Made by a program: the position numbers and the translations under genes. The notes beneath the pieces are model-generated. The model was not told where the DNA came from and ran no database searches. It saw only the letters and a list, made by a program, of their open reading frames with translations. From the NCBI GenBank assembly GCA_937877535.1, contig CALFJF010000068.1, positions 1 through 33,721 on the forward strand: DNA of 33,721 nucleotides, in the 5' to 3' direction. This DNA comes from an uncultured Treponema sp. GTDB taxonomy: Bacteria > Spirochaetota > Spirochaetia > Treponematales > Treponemataceae. Below are positions 7,303-16,752 of this stretch, one piece after another (within the stretch, counting starts at the first letter, position 1; every line of letters begins with the position of its first letter).

Positions 7303-7860
7303 ATGGAACAGATGGTTGTGAGCGCGGAAATTCGCGCGGAAACAGGAAAAAAGGCGGCTCGTCTTTTGCGGGAAGCGGGAAAAATCCCTGCGGTTGTGTA
7401 CGACGAAGAAGGCAAAGCGACTTCAATTAGCGTTGATTCCGTTCAGTTTAACAAAGTGTGGCGTTCTATCACAAAAACAACGCTCGTTACGCTTGACGTG
7501 GCAGGAAAAAAGAGCGACGCGCTTATCAGTGATGTTGAGTACGACATTATGACCGACACCGTGCTTCACGCGGATTTTTTTGCAGTTTCAAACAAAAAGC
7601 CGCTCGTGCGTTCGTACAAAGTGCAGTATCAAGGCACTCCATCGGGCGTTCTCAAGGGCGGATTTATGGTAAAGCACATTCCAGAAATCAAAGTTCGTGC
7701 GCTTCCAAAAGATTTGCCCGTGCGAATCGTTGCAGACGTTTCAAAAATCAACATCGGCGAACTTTTTACAGTAAAAGATTTGAATCTTCCTGAAAGCGTT
7801 ACGCTTTTGACTTCGGGCGAAGCCGTGTTGGTTACGGTCGCGCCACCGCGCTCAAAGTAA
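7303..7860 (+). CDS. rplY: 50S ribosomal protein L25 (general stress protein CTC family)
   Basis: A 185-residue long-form L25/TL5/CTC protein that binds 5S rRNA. The N-terminal L25 domain (about 1-95) has the typical RAETGKKAARLLREAGKIPAVVY and DVEYDIMTDTVLHADFFAV. The beta-rich C-terminal TL5 domain runs from about 96 to the end (PSGVLKGGFM, LPVRIVADVS, ESVTLLTSGEAVLVTV). AGGAG lies 9 nt before the ATG at 7303, favouring it over the in-frame ATG at 7312. The 142-bp gap from spoVG carries a tRNA-like hairpin. A strong terminator follows. The Bacillus neighbour pth is absent here. Confidence 0.95.
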   Translation: MEQMVVSAEIRAETGKKAARLLREAGKIPAVVYDEEGKATSISVDSVQFNKVWRSITKTTLVTLDVAGKKSDALISDVEYDIMTDTVLHADFFAVSNKKPLVRSYKVQYQGTPSGVLKGGFMVKHIPEIKVRALPKDLPVRIVADVSKINIGELFTVKDLNLPESVTLLTSGEAVLVTVAPPRSK

Positions 7861-7877
7861 AAAACAGACGTTTGCTT

Positions 7878-7909
7878 AACAAGGGGCTTTAAGCCCCTTG
7901 TTTTTTTTC
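7878..7909. terminator. Strong terminator after rplY, usable by tilS
   Basis: AACAAGGGGC (7878-7887) pairs with GCCCCTTGTT (7893-7902) around TTTAA, followed by a run of T. It lies between convergent rplY and tilS. Confidence 0.93.
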
Positions 7910-7915
7910 TTTTGT

Positions 7916-9232
7916 TTACGCTTTGAACTCGTCTAAAATCCAATCGGGAAATCCAAAAAGAGAGCCTAAGAGTGCGACGATTTTTTGCGACGGAAACGCT
8001 TGAACGAGCGGGATTTTTGATTTTTTACTTCCGACTTTCCAATTTGACAAAATTTTTTGTGCGCTTCGGAGTTTTTCGTCTTTGTCTTTCAAAAAATCTG
8101 AGTTTTCAACGGAGCGAATGACGAACGGTGCGTTTATTTTTACAAGCGGACGATTTTCTGCAAAGAGAAATCCGTTTTGATAGAAAAAATGCGTTTCGTT
8201 TACAAAAAAATCCGATTCTTTTTCGATAAACGCAAAAAATCCCGATTCGATTTCGCTCGTTTTTTTTGATTTTTTTGAAATTCCCACAAAAGAATCGTTT
8301 GCTTCAATAAGAAAATCCGAAAACTCGGCGATTTTTTTTTCGTTTTTTTCAAGAAGGACAAAATGTTTTAGAATTTTGTGCGGAAAACGCGCAGAAAAAT
8401 CAAAAGAATCCAGGAGCGCGTGAAGCATTTTGAGCCGAAGTGCTTTTTCGAGCGAATCGAACGTTTGCCTTTTTACAAAAACGCCGTTTTCGCTTTTTTC
8501 GATTTTGTCCATCGCTGACTTTGCTTTTTCCAAAATCGCTTCGCTTTTCCACGCCGATTTTTCCGCTCCAGACAGAACCGCGTTTTGCCAGCCAAAAAAA
8601 TGCTCGTCGAGAAACGGAATCAGATTTTTTCGGATTCGATTTCTCAAAAACGCCGTATTTTCGTTCGTGGAATCCGTTTGCCACGAGATGTTTCGCATTT
8701 TCAAAAAATCCTCGATTTCGTTTCGGCTTATTTCAAGAAGCGGGCGGCAAAAAATCCCGCGCCTAAACGGAATTCCGCCGCCTTCGCTACTTCCTTGAAG
8801 AAATAGCATTAAAAGTGTTTCTAATTGGTCGTTTTTTGTATGGGCGGTACAAAACGAGGTGATTTTGTTTTCTTTTGAAAAATCCAAAAAAGCCTTGTAC
8901 CGCAACACTCTTGCGGCTTCTTCCGTGCCACTGTCACGATTTTTGGCGATTTTTTTGACGAGTCCTTTTTCAAATTCGATTTTTTTGAGCGAAACGCCGA
9001 GTTTTTTGCATAAATCTTCGACGGCACTTGCATCCGCGCTCGATTCGTTTGACGGGCGAATGTTGTGGTCTATGGTGATTACACGGATTTTGCTTTTTTC
9101 AAAAATGTCGGTCAAAGCCACAAGCAACGCGCTCGAATCCGCGCCCCCAGAAACCGCCACGCCGATTATTTCATCGCTTTTGATTTTGCAAAAATCCACC
9201 CCTTTTTTTACGCGAAAAACAAAATCGTCCAT
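7916..9232 (-). CDS. tilS: tRNA(Ile)-lysidine synthase
   Basis: A 438-residue N-type ATP pyrophosphatase that converts cytidine-34 of tRNA-Ile(CAU) to lysidine with lysine and ATP. The PP-loop SGGADS lies at residues 28-33. ITIDHNIRPSNES and TAHTKNDQLETLLM with FLQGSSEGGGIPF follow, matching TilS conserved motifs. The C-terminal part (about 240-438) is Lys/Phe-rich and divergent; it ends with KIVALLGSLFGFPDWILDE, the place of the TilS C-terminal domain. I chose MDDFVFRV as start because the longer extension is low-complexity Lys-rich sequence. No Shine-Dalgarno; an extended -10 box (TGGTATACT) ends 8 nt before the ATG. Confidence 0.92.
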   Translation of the reverse strand: MDDFVFRVKKGVDFCKIKSDEIIGVAVSGGADSSALLVALTDIFEKSKIRVITIDHNIRPSNESSADASAVEDLCKKLGVSLKKIEFEKGLVKKIAKNRDSGTEEAARVLRYKAFLDFSKENKITSFCTAHTKNDQLETLLMLFLQGSSEGGGIPFRRGIFCRPLLEISRNEIEDFLKMRNISWQTDSTNENTAFLRNRIRKNLIPFLDEHFFGWQNAVLSGAEKSAWKSEAILEKAKSAMDKIEKSENGVFVKRQTFDSLEKALRLKMLHALLDSFDFSARFPHKILKHFVLLEKNEKKIAEFSDFLIEANDSFVGISKKSKKTSEIESGFFAFIEKESDFFVNETHFFYQNGFLFAENRPLVKINAPFVIRSVENSDFLKDKDEKLRSAQKILSNWKVGSKKSKIPLVQAFPSQKIVALLGSLFGFPDWILDEFKA

Positions 9233-9250
9233 AACAAAAAAGTATACCAA
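9233..9250 (-). promoter_or_regulatory. tilS promoter, extended -10, leaderless type
   Basis: On the - strand TTGGTATACT contains an extended -10 (TG-N-TATACT, hexamer complement of 9241-9246) followed by 8 nt (TTTTTGTT) and the ATG. No good -35 is seen, as expected for an extended -10 promoter. Confidence 0.55.
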
Positions 9251-9406
9251 AAATTGATATTTCGTTTTTGCCTTTGCAGATTTTTCTCTCTTTTTTTTGT
9301 GTGATTTTTGTAGTAAAATGAGCAAGTCAAAAGTCGTTTGATTTTAGACGAACGCGCCACGTTTCTGTTTTTGAATGTGGAACTTTTTTTTTCGGATGGT
9401 CGCACG

Positions 9407-11602
9407 ATGAAAAAAATCTTTGCTTTTTGTGTCGCGCTGCTTTGTGCAGCGTCGGTTTTTTCAGAGAATAAATCCGCGCTTGCTGCTGCCCGAAGGACTG
9501 CAAAGCGATATTTACAACTTTCAAAGCAACACGCGGCAAATCGCGAGTGGGCGGAAGCCGACAGCGAAGCGCAAATTGGACTTGCCTATGACGAAGGCGT
9601 TGCCGATTTGTGGTATATTCGCGCGGCAGCTCGGGCAAATCTTGGCGGAACGCACTCCGAGGTGCTTCCGCTTGTGGAAAAATCCCTTGATTCCAAAAAA
9701 ACGCAATGGGTCGATTATAACCGCGACAATGCCCGCGTTCTTTACGCAGACCAACTCGCTGGCACGCTTCAATTCAAAGAAGCTCTTTCCGTGCTTGATG
9801 AAAAACCGCTCATTTATTCAGCCGATGCGGAGTTCATTCGGATTCAATGCTATTATTCGCTTGGAGAAGCGGGCGACGGCGCGAGCGTTGAAAAAGCGCG
9901 AGACCGCGTTGACAGCGCACGAAAAGTCTATCCTGATGACGTTCGGTTTGCGGAACTTTTTTACAATCACGAATACGCGCTTGCAAACAAAGGCTCAATG
10001 ACGCTTCCCGTTCTTCGCATTGCAGAATCGTTTTTTCCGATGATGAAAAATTACAAAGACGCAAGCGACGATTTGCATTTGCTTTCGATTTCGTTCATTG
10101 CAAACGCCGAGGAGCGCGTTCGTCAATTAAAAGCGTTTGCATCAGAAGGCAAAGAAAGCGTGCTGTATCCGTTGCACGCGCTTTTGGACGGAATTATCGA
10201 CGAAAGTCACGCAATCGACCAATTTTGTTCGTTTGCCGACGCTTCGTCTTCTCAACAACCGCTTCGTCTTTCGGTTCTTGAAAATTTTGCAAAAAATATT
10301 CCGAGCGAAGAGGCTCGAAAATCCTTTGCCGAGTATCTTTTGGCTTTTGACGGCGTTGTGAGTGCGGACACCGACGGCGATCTTTGCGATAATCTTGTGG
10401 TGTCTTACAAGCGTGGGCGACCAGAAAAAATGACGTTCGACAAAAATCAAGACGGAATTCCAGATTGGAGTGCGGAATGCGATTTTGGAACTCCGACCGT
10501 GGTTCAACTTTCAGAAAACAACGTTCGACTTGAATATTCAAATTGGCCGTTTTTGAAGTGCGTCGTTTATTCCATTTCCGAGGGCGATGAAATTACGTTC
10601 AATTTGATTTCAGAAACGCTTTCTTGGTCTCCGTTTGAAATGGGCGCAGACCCCGTGCTTTCTGCTTCTCTTGGCGGAATTGAGTTTTTTGTTCCTCTGA
10701 TTCCGCTTCGCTCTCGCACTGTTTCTGGGCGAGAGTTGCTCGTTTCCTCGTCTTCGTACTCGCGCCCTTCAAAAGAGCGCGACGGCGCGTTCGTGTCGGT
10801 GAGCGTGTTGGACGGCGTTCCGCAAAGCGCACTTTACAGCGCAAACGGAAAAGTTTACGCTCATTCGCAATTCGAGGACGGGCTTCCGCTCGTTCGGCTT
10901 GTTGATTCTGACGGCGACGGACTTTTTGAAACGACCGAGCATTACGGAATGACCGACGACCTTTCAAAAATGTACATCACCGAATCCGACGAGATGCAGA
11001 TTATCACAAATCTTTTTGGAACAGAGGCAAAAGGCACGGGATTTTACGTCAAGTTAATCCAATTGGACATTGACGGCGACACGATTCCAGATTTTTCCGA
11101 AGAATACACGGAAGGTTTTGGGAAAATTTCGTCTTGGGACACGGATTCCGACGGAAATTGGGACGTTCGATACACAAAAAAGCCGCGCATGAACGACAAA
11201 AAACCGCTTGTGGAAATCGCGGAGTTTCATCAGCCAGGAACAAACGGAGTCGTTTCCGTAACGAGCGAAAATGGAGTTCCGATGAACGTAACGCTTTCGC
11301 TTCCGCCGTTGAACGGAAGAAAAGCGGAAACGATAAAATTGCGCGTTTTTAGAAGTTCGGCGTATCCAGACCTTTTTTGGCTTGCTGACAAAGACAGCGC
11401 GATTTTTAAAAACGGCAGTTTTGAAGATGCGTCGTTTGAAAGCGACATCGTTCGGGCGTTTGCAGACGGCGGGCAAGGACTTTCAAAACTCGTTGAAGTT
11501 GACAATGCGCGTTTTCACGCAGTGAGAATCGGTGGCAGGATTTTTGTGGAGCAAATGACGGCAGCCCCGCCCATTCAAAAACCTTCGGAGCGCAGGAAAT
11601 AA
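9407..11602 (+). CDS. Secreted TPR protein with DxDxDG calcium-loop repeats
   Basis: A 731-residue protein. The start at the ATG at 9407 gives a signal peptide (MKKIFAFCVALLCAASVFS, cleavage near residue 19), with a weak GGATGG upstream. Residues about 25-190 are helical with TPR-like pairs (QHAANREWAEADSEAQIGLA; KEALSVLDEKPLIYSADAEF). From about residue 320 at least five Asp-rich loops occur: DTDGDLCDN, DKNQDGIPDW, DSDGDGLFE, DIDGDTIPDF and DTDSDGNWD. These resemble thrombospondin-3/EF-hand-type calcium loops. The rest is beta-rich. A periplasmic or surface scaffold role is likely but unproven. It is tightly linked to the downstream protease lipoprotein (4-bp gap). Confidence 0.75.
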   Translation: MKKIFAFCVALLCAASVFSENKSALAAARRTAKRYLQLSKQHAANREWAEADSEAQIGLAYDEGVADLWYIRAAARANLGGTHSEVLPLVEKSLDSKKTQWVDYNRDNARVLYADQLAGTLQFKEALSVLDEKPLIYSADAEFIRIQCYYSLGEAGDGASVEKARDRVDSARKVYPDDVRFAELFYNHEYALANKGSMTLPVLRIAESFFPMMKNYKDASDDLHLLSISFIANAEERVRQLKAFASEGKESVLYPLHALLDGIIDESHAIDQFCSFADASSSQQPLRLSVLENFAKNIPSEEARKSFAEYLLAFDGVVSADTDGDLCDNLVVSYKRGRPEKMTFDKNQDGIPDWSAECDFGTPTVVQLSENNVRLEYSNWPFLKCVVYSISEGDEITFNLISETLSWSPFEMGADPVLSASLGGIEFFVPLIPLRSRTVSGRELLVSSSSYSRPSKERDGAFVSVSVLDGVPQSALYSANGKVYAHSQFEDGLPLVRLVDSDGDGLFETTEHYGMTDDLSKMYITESDEMQIITNLFGTEAKGTGFYVKLIQLDIDGDTIPDFSEEYTEGFGKISSWDTDSDGNWDVRYTKKPRMNDKKPLVEIAEFHQPGTNGVVSVTSENGVPMNVTLSLPPLNGRKAETIKLRVFRSSAYPDLFWLADKDSAIFKNGSFEDASFESDIVRAFADGGQGLSKLVEVDNARFHAVRIGGRIFVEQMTAAPPIQKPSERRK

Positions 11603-11606
11603 GAAA

Positions 11607-13253
11607 GTGCATTGTATTTTGAAAAAGACTCAAGAAATATTTGCGTTCGTTTTGTCGCTTTTTATTTTTTCGTGCGCTTCAAACGTTGAGCCAGCGGTTT
11701 TTGAACTTCCCGATTACACCGAAGAAAATGTTCGCGCTGAGGAAATAAAGCGAATAAACGAGTTTCTTGAAAAAGACGAAGTTTTGGCACTTTGGCGAGC
11801 GACTCTTTTGGGCGATGAAGGAACGATTCAAAAATGCTATCAAAAAGTCTTGTCTTCTCTAAAAGAGACAGAAGAAAGTTCAGATTATCAAAATGCGTTT
11901 AGGCTTTTGAATTCGCTTGCCTTTTGCGGTCATGGCGATTTGTCTGAAAACGGATATTCGCCACAAAAAATCAAAGAAATCGAGCAAAAACGGCTCAATC
12001 TCGTTCCGGGGCTATCGCGGTCAAAATCGGAGAAAAATCACGTTTCGACTTACATTTCTGGCACGGTTACGGTTTGGGTTGACAAAGGAATCAAAATTGA
12101 GCGGGGACTTGGGTACGCTGACCGCGTGATTGGTTCTGGATTTTTTATTTCAAAAGACGGCTATTTGATTACGAATCATCACGTGATTGCCGACCTCGTT
12201 GACCCAAAAAACAAGGATTATTCAAGGCTTTTTGTAAAACTCGCCGAAGATTCCGACACTCGAATTCCTGCAAAAGTTATCGGGTACGACAAAATCCTCG
12301 ACCTCGCGCTTCTAAAAGCGGAAACGGACGCGCCGTTTGTTTTTAATTTAGGTTCAAGCGAGGGATTGGAAGTTGGGACGAGGATTTTTGCGATTGGCTC
12401 GCCTGCGGGACTTGAGCGCACACTCACAAGCGGAATTGTGAGCGCAACGGACAGAAAACTCTTTACGCTCGGCTCTGTTTTGCAATTTGACGCTGCGGTA
12501 AACCCCGGAAACTCTGGCGGCCCGTGCATTGACGAAAGCGGCAACGTTCAGGCGGTTGTTTTTGCAGGCAGCGTTCAATACGAAGGGCTGAATTTTGCAA
12601 TTCCCGTTGAATATGTAAAGTCGCTTTTGCCCGCGCTGTATGCAGGCGGAAAAATCAGTCATCCGTGGATTTCGGCGTTTGGGCGCACCTGGCGAGATTT
12701 AGGAAAAAACGCAGGTTTGCTTTTGCAATACGTGCTTCCAGGAGGGAGCGCGTTTCGCTCAGGGCTTCGCGCGGGAGACGCGATAATCGAAGCGGGCGGA
12801 AAACAAATCAAAACGTTGGAGGATTTTCAAAACGTTTTGATAGCCACGCCTGCTCGCTCGATTATAAAAATCCGCTACATTCAAAATGCGCTAGACGGCG
12901 GTTTGGAGGAAAAAGAAGCGGCGGTGTATCTTTCGCCTCGCCCAGAAAGCCCTGGGCGAACGGTGTATGAAAGCGATATTATTGCAAACGCTTTTGTTCC
13001 GATTTTTGGAATGAAACTCGTTCCAACGTCGGAAGGCAGAAGGAAAAAATTTTCAATCGTGCAGATTTTGAGCGGTTCTATTGCAGACGAATCGGGGTTT
13101 TCGGAAAACGAGCCGCTTGAAGTTCGCACGGTAAAAATGAACGAAGACAAAACCGCCATTTACGCGGAAGTGTATGCAAAAAATCGAAAGCGCGGTTATA
13201 TCGACTCCGTGCAAATGATAGCCGCTCCGCTCGACAGTCCGTATTATTTTTAG
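11607..13253 (+). CDS. HtrA-like trypsin-family serine protease lipoprotein with PDZ domain
   Basis: A 548-residue protein with a GTG start preceded by AGGA (11594-11597). The lipobox FIFSC puts the Cys at residue 23. Residues about 30-140 form a helical pre-domain unlike classic DegP. The protease domain (about 150-345) shows the full triad: His192 in TNHHVIAD, Asp232 in ILDLALLKAE and Ser303 in NPGNSGGP. The strand GVLxFDAAVNPGNSGG-type region and AVVFAGSVQYEGLNFAIPVEYV are typical of HtrA/DegP. A PDZ domain follows (about 355-440: LPGGSAFRSGLRAGDAIIEA), then a second PDZ-like segment (FSIVQILSGSIADESGFSEN). It probably acts in periplasmic protein quality control. The gene starts 4 bp after the TPR protein, suggesting joint expression. 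Confidence 0.88.
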   Translation: MHCILKKTQEIFAFVLSLFIFSCASNVEPAVFELPDYTEENVRAEEIKRINEFLEKDEVLALWRATLLGDEGTIQKCYQKVLSSLKETEESSDYQNAFRLLNSLAFCGHGDLSENGYSPQKIKEIEQKRLNLVPGLSRSKSEKNHVSTYISGTVTVWVDKGIKIERGLGYADRVIGSGFFISKDGYLITNHHVIADLVDPKNKDYSRLFVKLAEDSDTRIPAKVIGYDKILDLALLKAETDAPFVFNLGSSEGLEVGTRIFAIGSPAGLERTLTSGIVSATDRKLFTLGSVLQFDAAVNPGNSGGPCIDESGNVQAVVFAGSVQYEGLNFAIPVEYVKSLLPALYAGGKISHPWISAFGRTWRDLGKNAGLLLQYVLPGGSAFRSGLRAGDAIIEAGGKQIKTLEDFQNVLIATPARSIIKIRYIQNALDGGLEEKEAAVYLSPRPESPGRTVYESDIIANAFVPIFGMKLVPTSEGRRKKFSIVQILSGSIADESGFSENEPLEVRTVKMNEDKTAIYAEVYAKNRKRGYIDSVQMIAAPLDSPYYF

Positions 13254-13279
13254 ATTCTGAAATAAAATTCAGAATGACA
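13254..13279. repeat. Degenerate dispersed repeat fragment before lepA
   Basis: ATTCTGAA (13254-13261) pairs with TTCAGAAT (13268-13275) and is followed by GACA. It is the same pattern as the CCCTGAAACAAGTTCAGGG plus TGAC block at the window's right end. It begins right after the protease stop codon and ends at the lepA ribosome binding site. Confidence 0.6.
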
Positions 13280-13290
13280 ATGGAGAACTT

Positions 13291-15093
13291 ATGACAGAAA
13301 TGAAATACAAGCGCAATTTTTGTATCGTTGCGCACATTGACCACGGAAAATCAACTCTCGCCGACCGATTGATTCAAAAAGCGCAGATTATCGACGACCG
13401 CCAGATGAAAAATCAGATTCTCGACAACATGGACATTGAGCGCGAGCGCGGAATTACGATAAAAAGTCAGGCGGTTACGATTCCCTACCGCGCAAAGGAC
13501 GGGCACGATTACGAACTCAATTTTGTTGACACGCCGGGGCACGTTGATTTTTCGTATGAAGTGAGCCGCGCGATTGCTTCGTGCGAGGGCGCGCTTCTTT
13601 TGATTGACGCGGCGCAAGGTGTAGAAAGTCAAACGGTCAGCAATCTTTACATGGCAATGGAGCACGACCTTTTTATTGTGCCTGTCATAAATAAAATTGA
13701 CCTTCCGAGCGCGGACATTCCTTCGGTGAAAAAGCAAATTGACCGAGATTTAGGGCTTGATTCAAAAGATTCGGTGCTTGTTTCGGCAAAAACGGGGGAA
13801 GGAATCGACGATTTAATGGAAGCGATTGTAACAAAATTCCCCGCGCCAGTCGGAAATCCCGAAGAAGCAACGCAGGCTTTGATTTTTGACTGTCATTATG
13901 ACGAGTATCGCGGAGTCATAATTCACATTCGCATGAAAGAAGGCAGAATCAAGCGTGGCGACGTGATTCGTTTTATGTCGAACAACGCCGATTACAAAGT
14001 GGAGCAAATCGGCATTTTCAAAATCAATTACGAGGAGCGGGATTTTTTGGAAGCGGGCGACGTTGGCTACATCATTTCTGGCGTAAAAACTGTTTCCGAC
14101 GTGCGCGTAGGCGACACGGTAACGCTTGCGCTTTCGCCCGCTGCCGCGCCGCTTTCTGGGTTCAAGGACGTAAAGCCCGTCGTGTTCTCTTCGATTTATC
14201 CGATGGACTCAAACGATTACGAGGAACTTCGAGATTCGATGGAAAAACTCAAACTCAACGACGCGAGTTTGATTTTTGAAAAAGACAGTTCGGTTGCGCT
14301 TGGAAACGGTTTTCGCTGCGGATTTTTGGGGCTTTTGCATCTTGAAATAATTCAAGAGCGGCTTGAGCGCGATTACGGGCAATCGGTCATTTTTACGGCT
14401 CCAAGCGTGCGCTATAAAATTACGCTTACAAATGGCGAGGAGCGAACAATCGACAATCCAACCGAATATCCCGAAGGCAGAATCCGAGAAGCAAAAGAGC
14501 CGTACATTCTCGCCACGATAATTACTCCGTCAGAGTATATTGGGCAGGTGATGAATCTTTGCGTTGAAAAACGCGGCGTTCAAAAAAATATGAATTATCT
14601 TGACGAAAAGCGCGTTGAACTCACTTACGAGATGCCGCTTTCCGAAGTGCTTTTTGATTTTTACGACCGCCTCAAAAGTTACAGCCGCGGCTACGCTTCG
14701 TTCGATTACGAGGTGACGGATTATCAAGTGACGGATTTAGTGAAAGTTGACATTTTGTTGAACGGAAAGAGCGTTGACGCTTTGAGCCAACTTTCTTACA
14801 AACCGTCTGCGGCTGCTCATGCAAAAAAAGTGTGCGAGCGACTCAAAGGCGAAATTGCGCGTCAACAATTCAAAATCGCAATTCAAGGCGCAATCGGAAG
14901 CCAGATTATCGCGCGAGAAACGGTGAATCCTGTGCGGAAAGACGTTCTTGCAAAATGCTACGGCGGCGACGTTACGCGAAAGCGAAAACTCCTCGAAAAA
15001 CAAAAAGAGGGCAAAAAGCGCATGAAAATGATTGGCAACGTGGAATTGCCGCAAAGCGCGTTTTTGGCTGTTCTCAAAGAGAAGGAAGAGTAG
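13291..15093 (+). CDS. lepA: Elongation factor 4 (LepA) GTPase
   Basis: A 600-residue translational GTPase that binds ribosomes and promotes back-translocation or biogenesis. All G motifs are present: G1 AHIDHGKST (14-22), the G2 region RERGITIKSQAVT, G3 DTPGHVDF, G4 NKIDLPSAD, and VSAKTGEGI as G5. The elongation factor domains II-III and the LepA-specific C-terminal domain (ending GSQIIARETVNPVRKDV... with RKRKLLEKQKEGKKRMK) are complete. Length equals the family norm. GGAG precedes the ATG at 13291. A repeat fragment occupies the gap from the protease gene. The last 20 bp overlap the convergent DUF115 gene. Confidence 0.97.
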   Translation: MTEMKYKRNFCIVAHIDHGKSTLADRLIQKAQIIDDRQMKNQILDNMDIERERGITIKSQAVTIPYRAKDGHDYELNFVDTPGHVDFSYEVSRAIASCEGALLLIDAAQGVESQTVSNLYMAMEHDLFIVPVINKIDLPSADIPSVKKQIDRDLGLDSKDSVLVSAKTGEGIDDLMEAIVTKFPAPVGNPEEATQALIFDCHYDEYRGVIIHIRMKEGRIKRGDVIRFMSNNADYKVEQIGIFKINYEERDFLEAGDVGYIISGVKTVSDVRVGDTVTLALSPAAAPLSGFKDVKPVVFSSIYPMDSNDYEELRDSMEKLKLNDASLIFEKDSSVALGNGFRCGFLGLLHLEIIQERLERDYGQSVIFTAPSVRYKITLTNGEERTIDNPTEYPEGRIREAKEPYILATIITPSEYIGQVMNLCVEKRGVQKNMNYLDEKRVELTYEMPLSEVLFDFYDRLKSYSRGYASFDYEVTDYQVTDLVKVDILLNGKSVDALSQLSYKPSAAAHAKKVCERLKGEIARQQFKIAIQGAIGSQIIARETVNPVRKDVLAKCYGGDVTRKRKLLEKQKEGKKRMKMIGNVELPQSAFLAVLKEKEE

Positions 15094-16750
15094 AAAGCGC
15101 GTTGTTTATGTCTTTCAAAAAAAAGTCGATTTCGCTTCGGATTCGCTTCAAAAAAGACACGTCGGTGTGGCGCATTTTGTAGCCGTCTGGAAAATGCAAA
15201 AAAAGATATTCGCGCTCTAAAAGGATTTTTTTGATTTCTTCTTCGAGCGTGTGCCCTTTTTCCGCTTCGATTTCTTTTGAAAGAAGCGAGCGCAATCGAG
15301 TTAACGCAAAAACTTCGCCTTCAAAAAACGAGCGAATGTTTTTTTCGGCATTTGTGTCGATTGTACTTTCCAAAAGACGAGGCAAAAATGGCGCGGTTTT
15401 TGATGTTGACCACAATTCGTCTTTTAATTGCATCACATTCAAAAAAAGCCCCGTTTCGCCCGCGTCAAAAAGGTTTTTCTCAAAAGCAAAGAGTCCTCTA
15501 AACAGTTCCGCGTAAGAAAAAAGCGCGTGATTTGTATAAACTTTTCCTTTTTTGCCGTCGAGAGCGAGCGCGTTTTCCCCGAATGACGCGCCAAAAACGC
15601 CGTCCGAAGAAAGTCTGGTGCGCGAAAAAATCTGCCTTTTGTGCGCTTCCGTTTCGCGAGCGTGCGTGCTTCCCGCCGAAAACGAAAAATCAAGACCCGA
15701 AAAAATGACGGGAACGTTCTCGTTTTTCCGAAGTTTTAGGGCTAAAAGCGTTGCCGTAAGCCCCACCGAGCCTAGCGGCGGAAAAGTCGGCGGAAAAAAT
15801 GATTGTGCGCTGATTTTTTGAAAAAAGGACGATTTTGAGTATTCTGAGGCGAAAAATGCGATTTTTTTTCCAACAAAACGCGAAACGCTTGCGCGAGCGC
15901 ACACGTCCAAAAAAAGCAACGGCTCGTCTTTTGATTTTACGCCGATGTACGACGGAAAAATTGCGCTTTGCGCTTCGAGCGCAACAACCGCGTCAACTTT
16001 TACGTTCAACGCTCTCAAAAGGGGCAACGCCGCGTCAACGCAAATTGTCATGCAAGAAGAAAGTCGCGCGGTGCCGACTTTTTTTATGAAATCAAACGCG
16101 CTTTCGCCTGCTCCAAAAATCAAAATCGGAGATTCCACGCTTCCAAAAAGATTTTTTGTTGGAATGGAAGCGGGGAGGAGGGGGAGATTTTTGAATAGAT
16201 TTCGCGAAAAAAGACGACCGAGGCGCGTGAGCGTTATGCGGTTTTTCCAAAATTGCGCGATTGCTTCTTCCGCGTTTTTTTGCATTTCTCGATACAAATC
16301 GCGATGAAACGCCGCTCCGCCACTAAACTCAAGAAAAATCACGCGTCGCACAAACGGAATTTCAAACGGCAAAACCTCCGAATGCGAAAGAAAAAGCGAA
16401 AGCGCGTTGTTTTTTTCAATCGGAAGGAGGTGCGCGGGCAATGCGGGATGTTTTGATTTTTTTTTGAGCAATTCAGAATATGCCACTTCGTGTAGATTTT
16501 TGTCAGTTTCGATTCCAAGCGCGAGGCAGTCTTTGCCCATTTTTTCGCACAACTCTTCGATTCCGTGCCAAAGCGCGGGAGAGGCGCAAAGGACAAGCGT
16601 TCCCGTGCGAATCGACAACGAGTCGATTGCTTTCAAAATTGCTCGTTTTGGGTCGTATTTTGAATAGAGAAACCGATTTTTGTACAAAACGGAAAAGCCC
16701 CGTTCCGTTTCAAGGATTTGGGGCTTTTCCTTGTCAAGTGAATCGCTCAT
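15074..16750 (-). CDS. DUF115 / MptE-like motility-associated-factor-type protein
   Basis: A 558-residue protein of the DUF115 (6-hydroxymethylpterin pyrophosphokinase MptE-like, Maf-type) family. Members in flagellated bacteria are linked to flagellin glycosylation. The core ILIFGAGESAFDFIKK, then SCMTICVDAALPLLRALNVKVDAVVALEAQ, matches the nucleotide-binding centre (GxGxS then hxAhD..L..L...GI.PDh....D). VIFSGLDFSFSAGSTHARE is the conserved later GxDLSF..G.tH-type motif. I start at MSDSLDKEKP (ATG ending 16750), two bases past the upstream stop, which implies translational coupling; no Shine-Dalgarno is seen. The 3' end overlaps lepA by 20 bp. The exact reaction in spirochaetes is uncertain. 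Confidence 0.8.
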   Translation of the reverse strand: MSDSLDKEKPQILETERGFSVLYKNRFLYSKYDPKRAILKAIDSLSIRTGTLVLCASPALWHGIEELCEKMGKDCLALGIETDKNLHEVAYSELLKKKSKHPALPAHLLPIEKNNALSLFLSHSEVLPFEIPFVRRVIFLEFSGGAAFHRDLYREMQKNAEEAIAQFWKNRITLTRLGRLFSRNLFKNLPLLPASIPTKNLFGSVESPILIFGAGESAFDFIKKVGTARLSSCMTICVDAALPLLRALNVKVDAVVALEAQSAIFPSYIGVKSKDEPLLFLDVCARASVSRFVGKKIAFFASEYSKSSFFQKISAQSFFPPTFPPLGSVGLTATLLALKLRKNENVPVIFSGLDFSFSAGSTHARETEAHKRQIFSRTRLSSDGVFGASFGENALALDGKKGKVYTNHALFSYAELFRGLFAFEKNLFDAGETGLFLNVMQLKDELWSTSKTAPFLPRLLESTIDTNAEKNIRSFFEGEVFALTRLRSLLSKEIEAEKGHTLEEEIKKILLEREYLFLHFPDGYKMRHTDVSFLKRIRSEIDFFLKDINNALSTLPSL

Positions 16751-16752
16751 TT

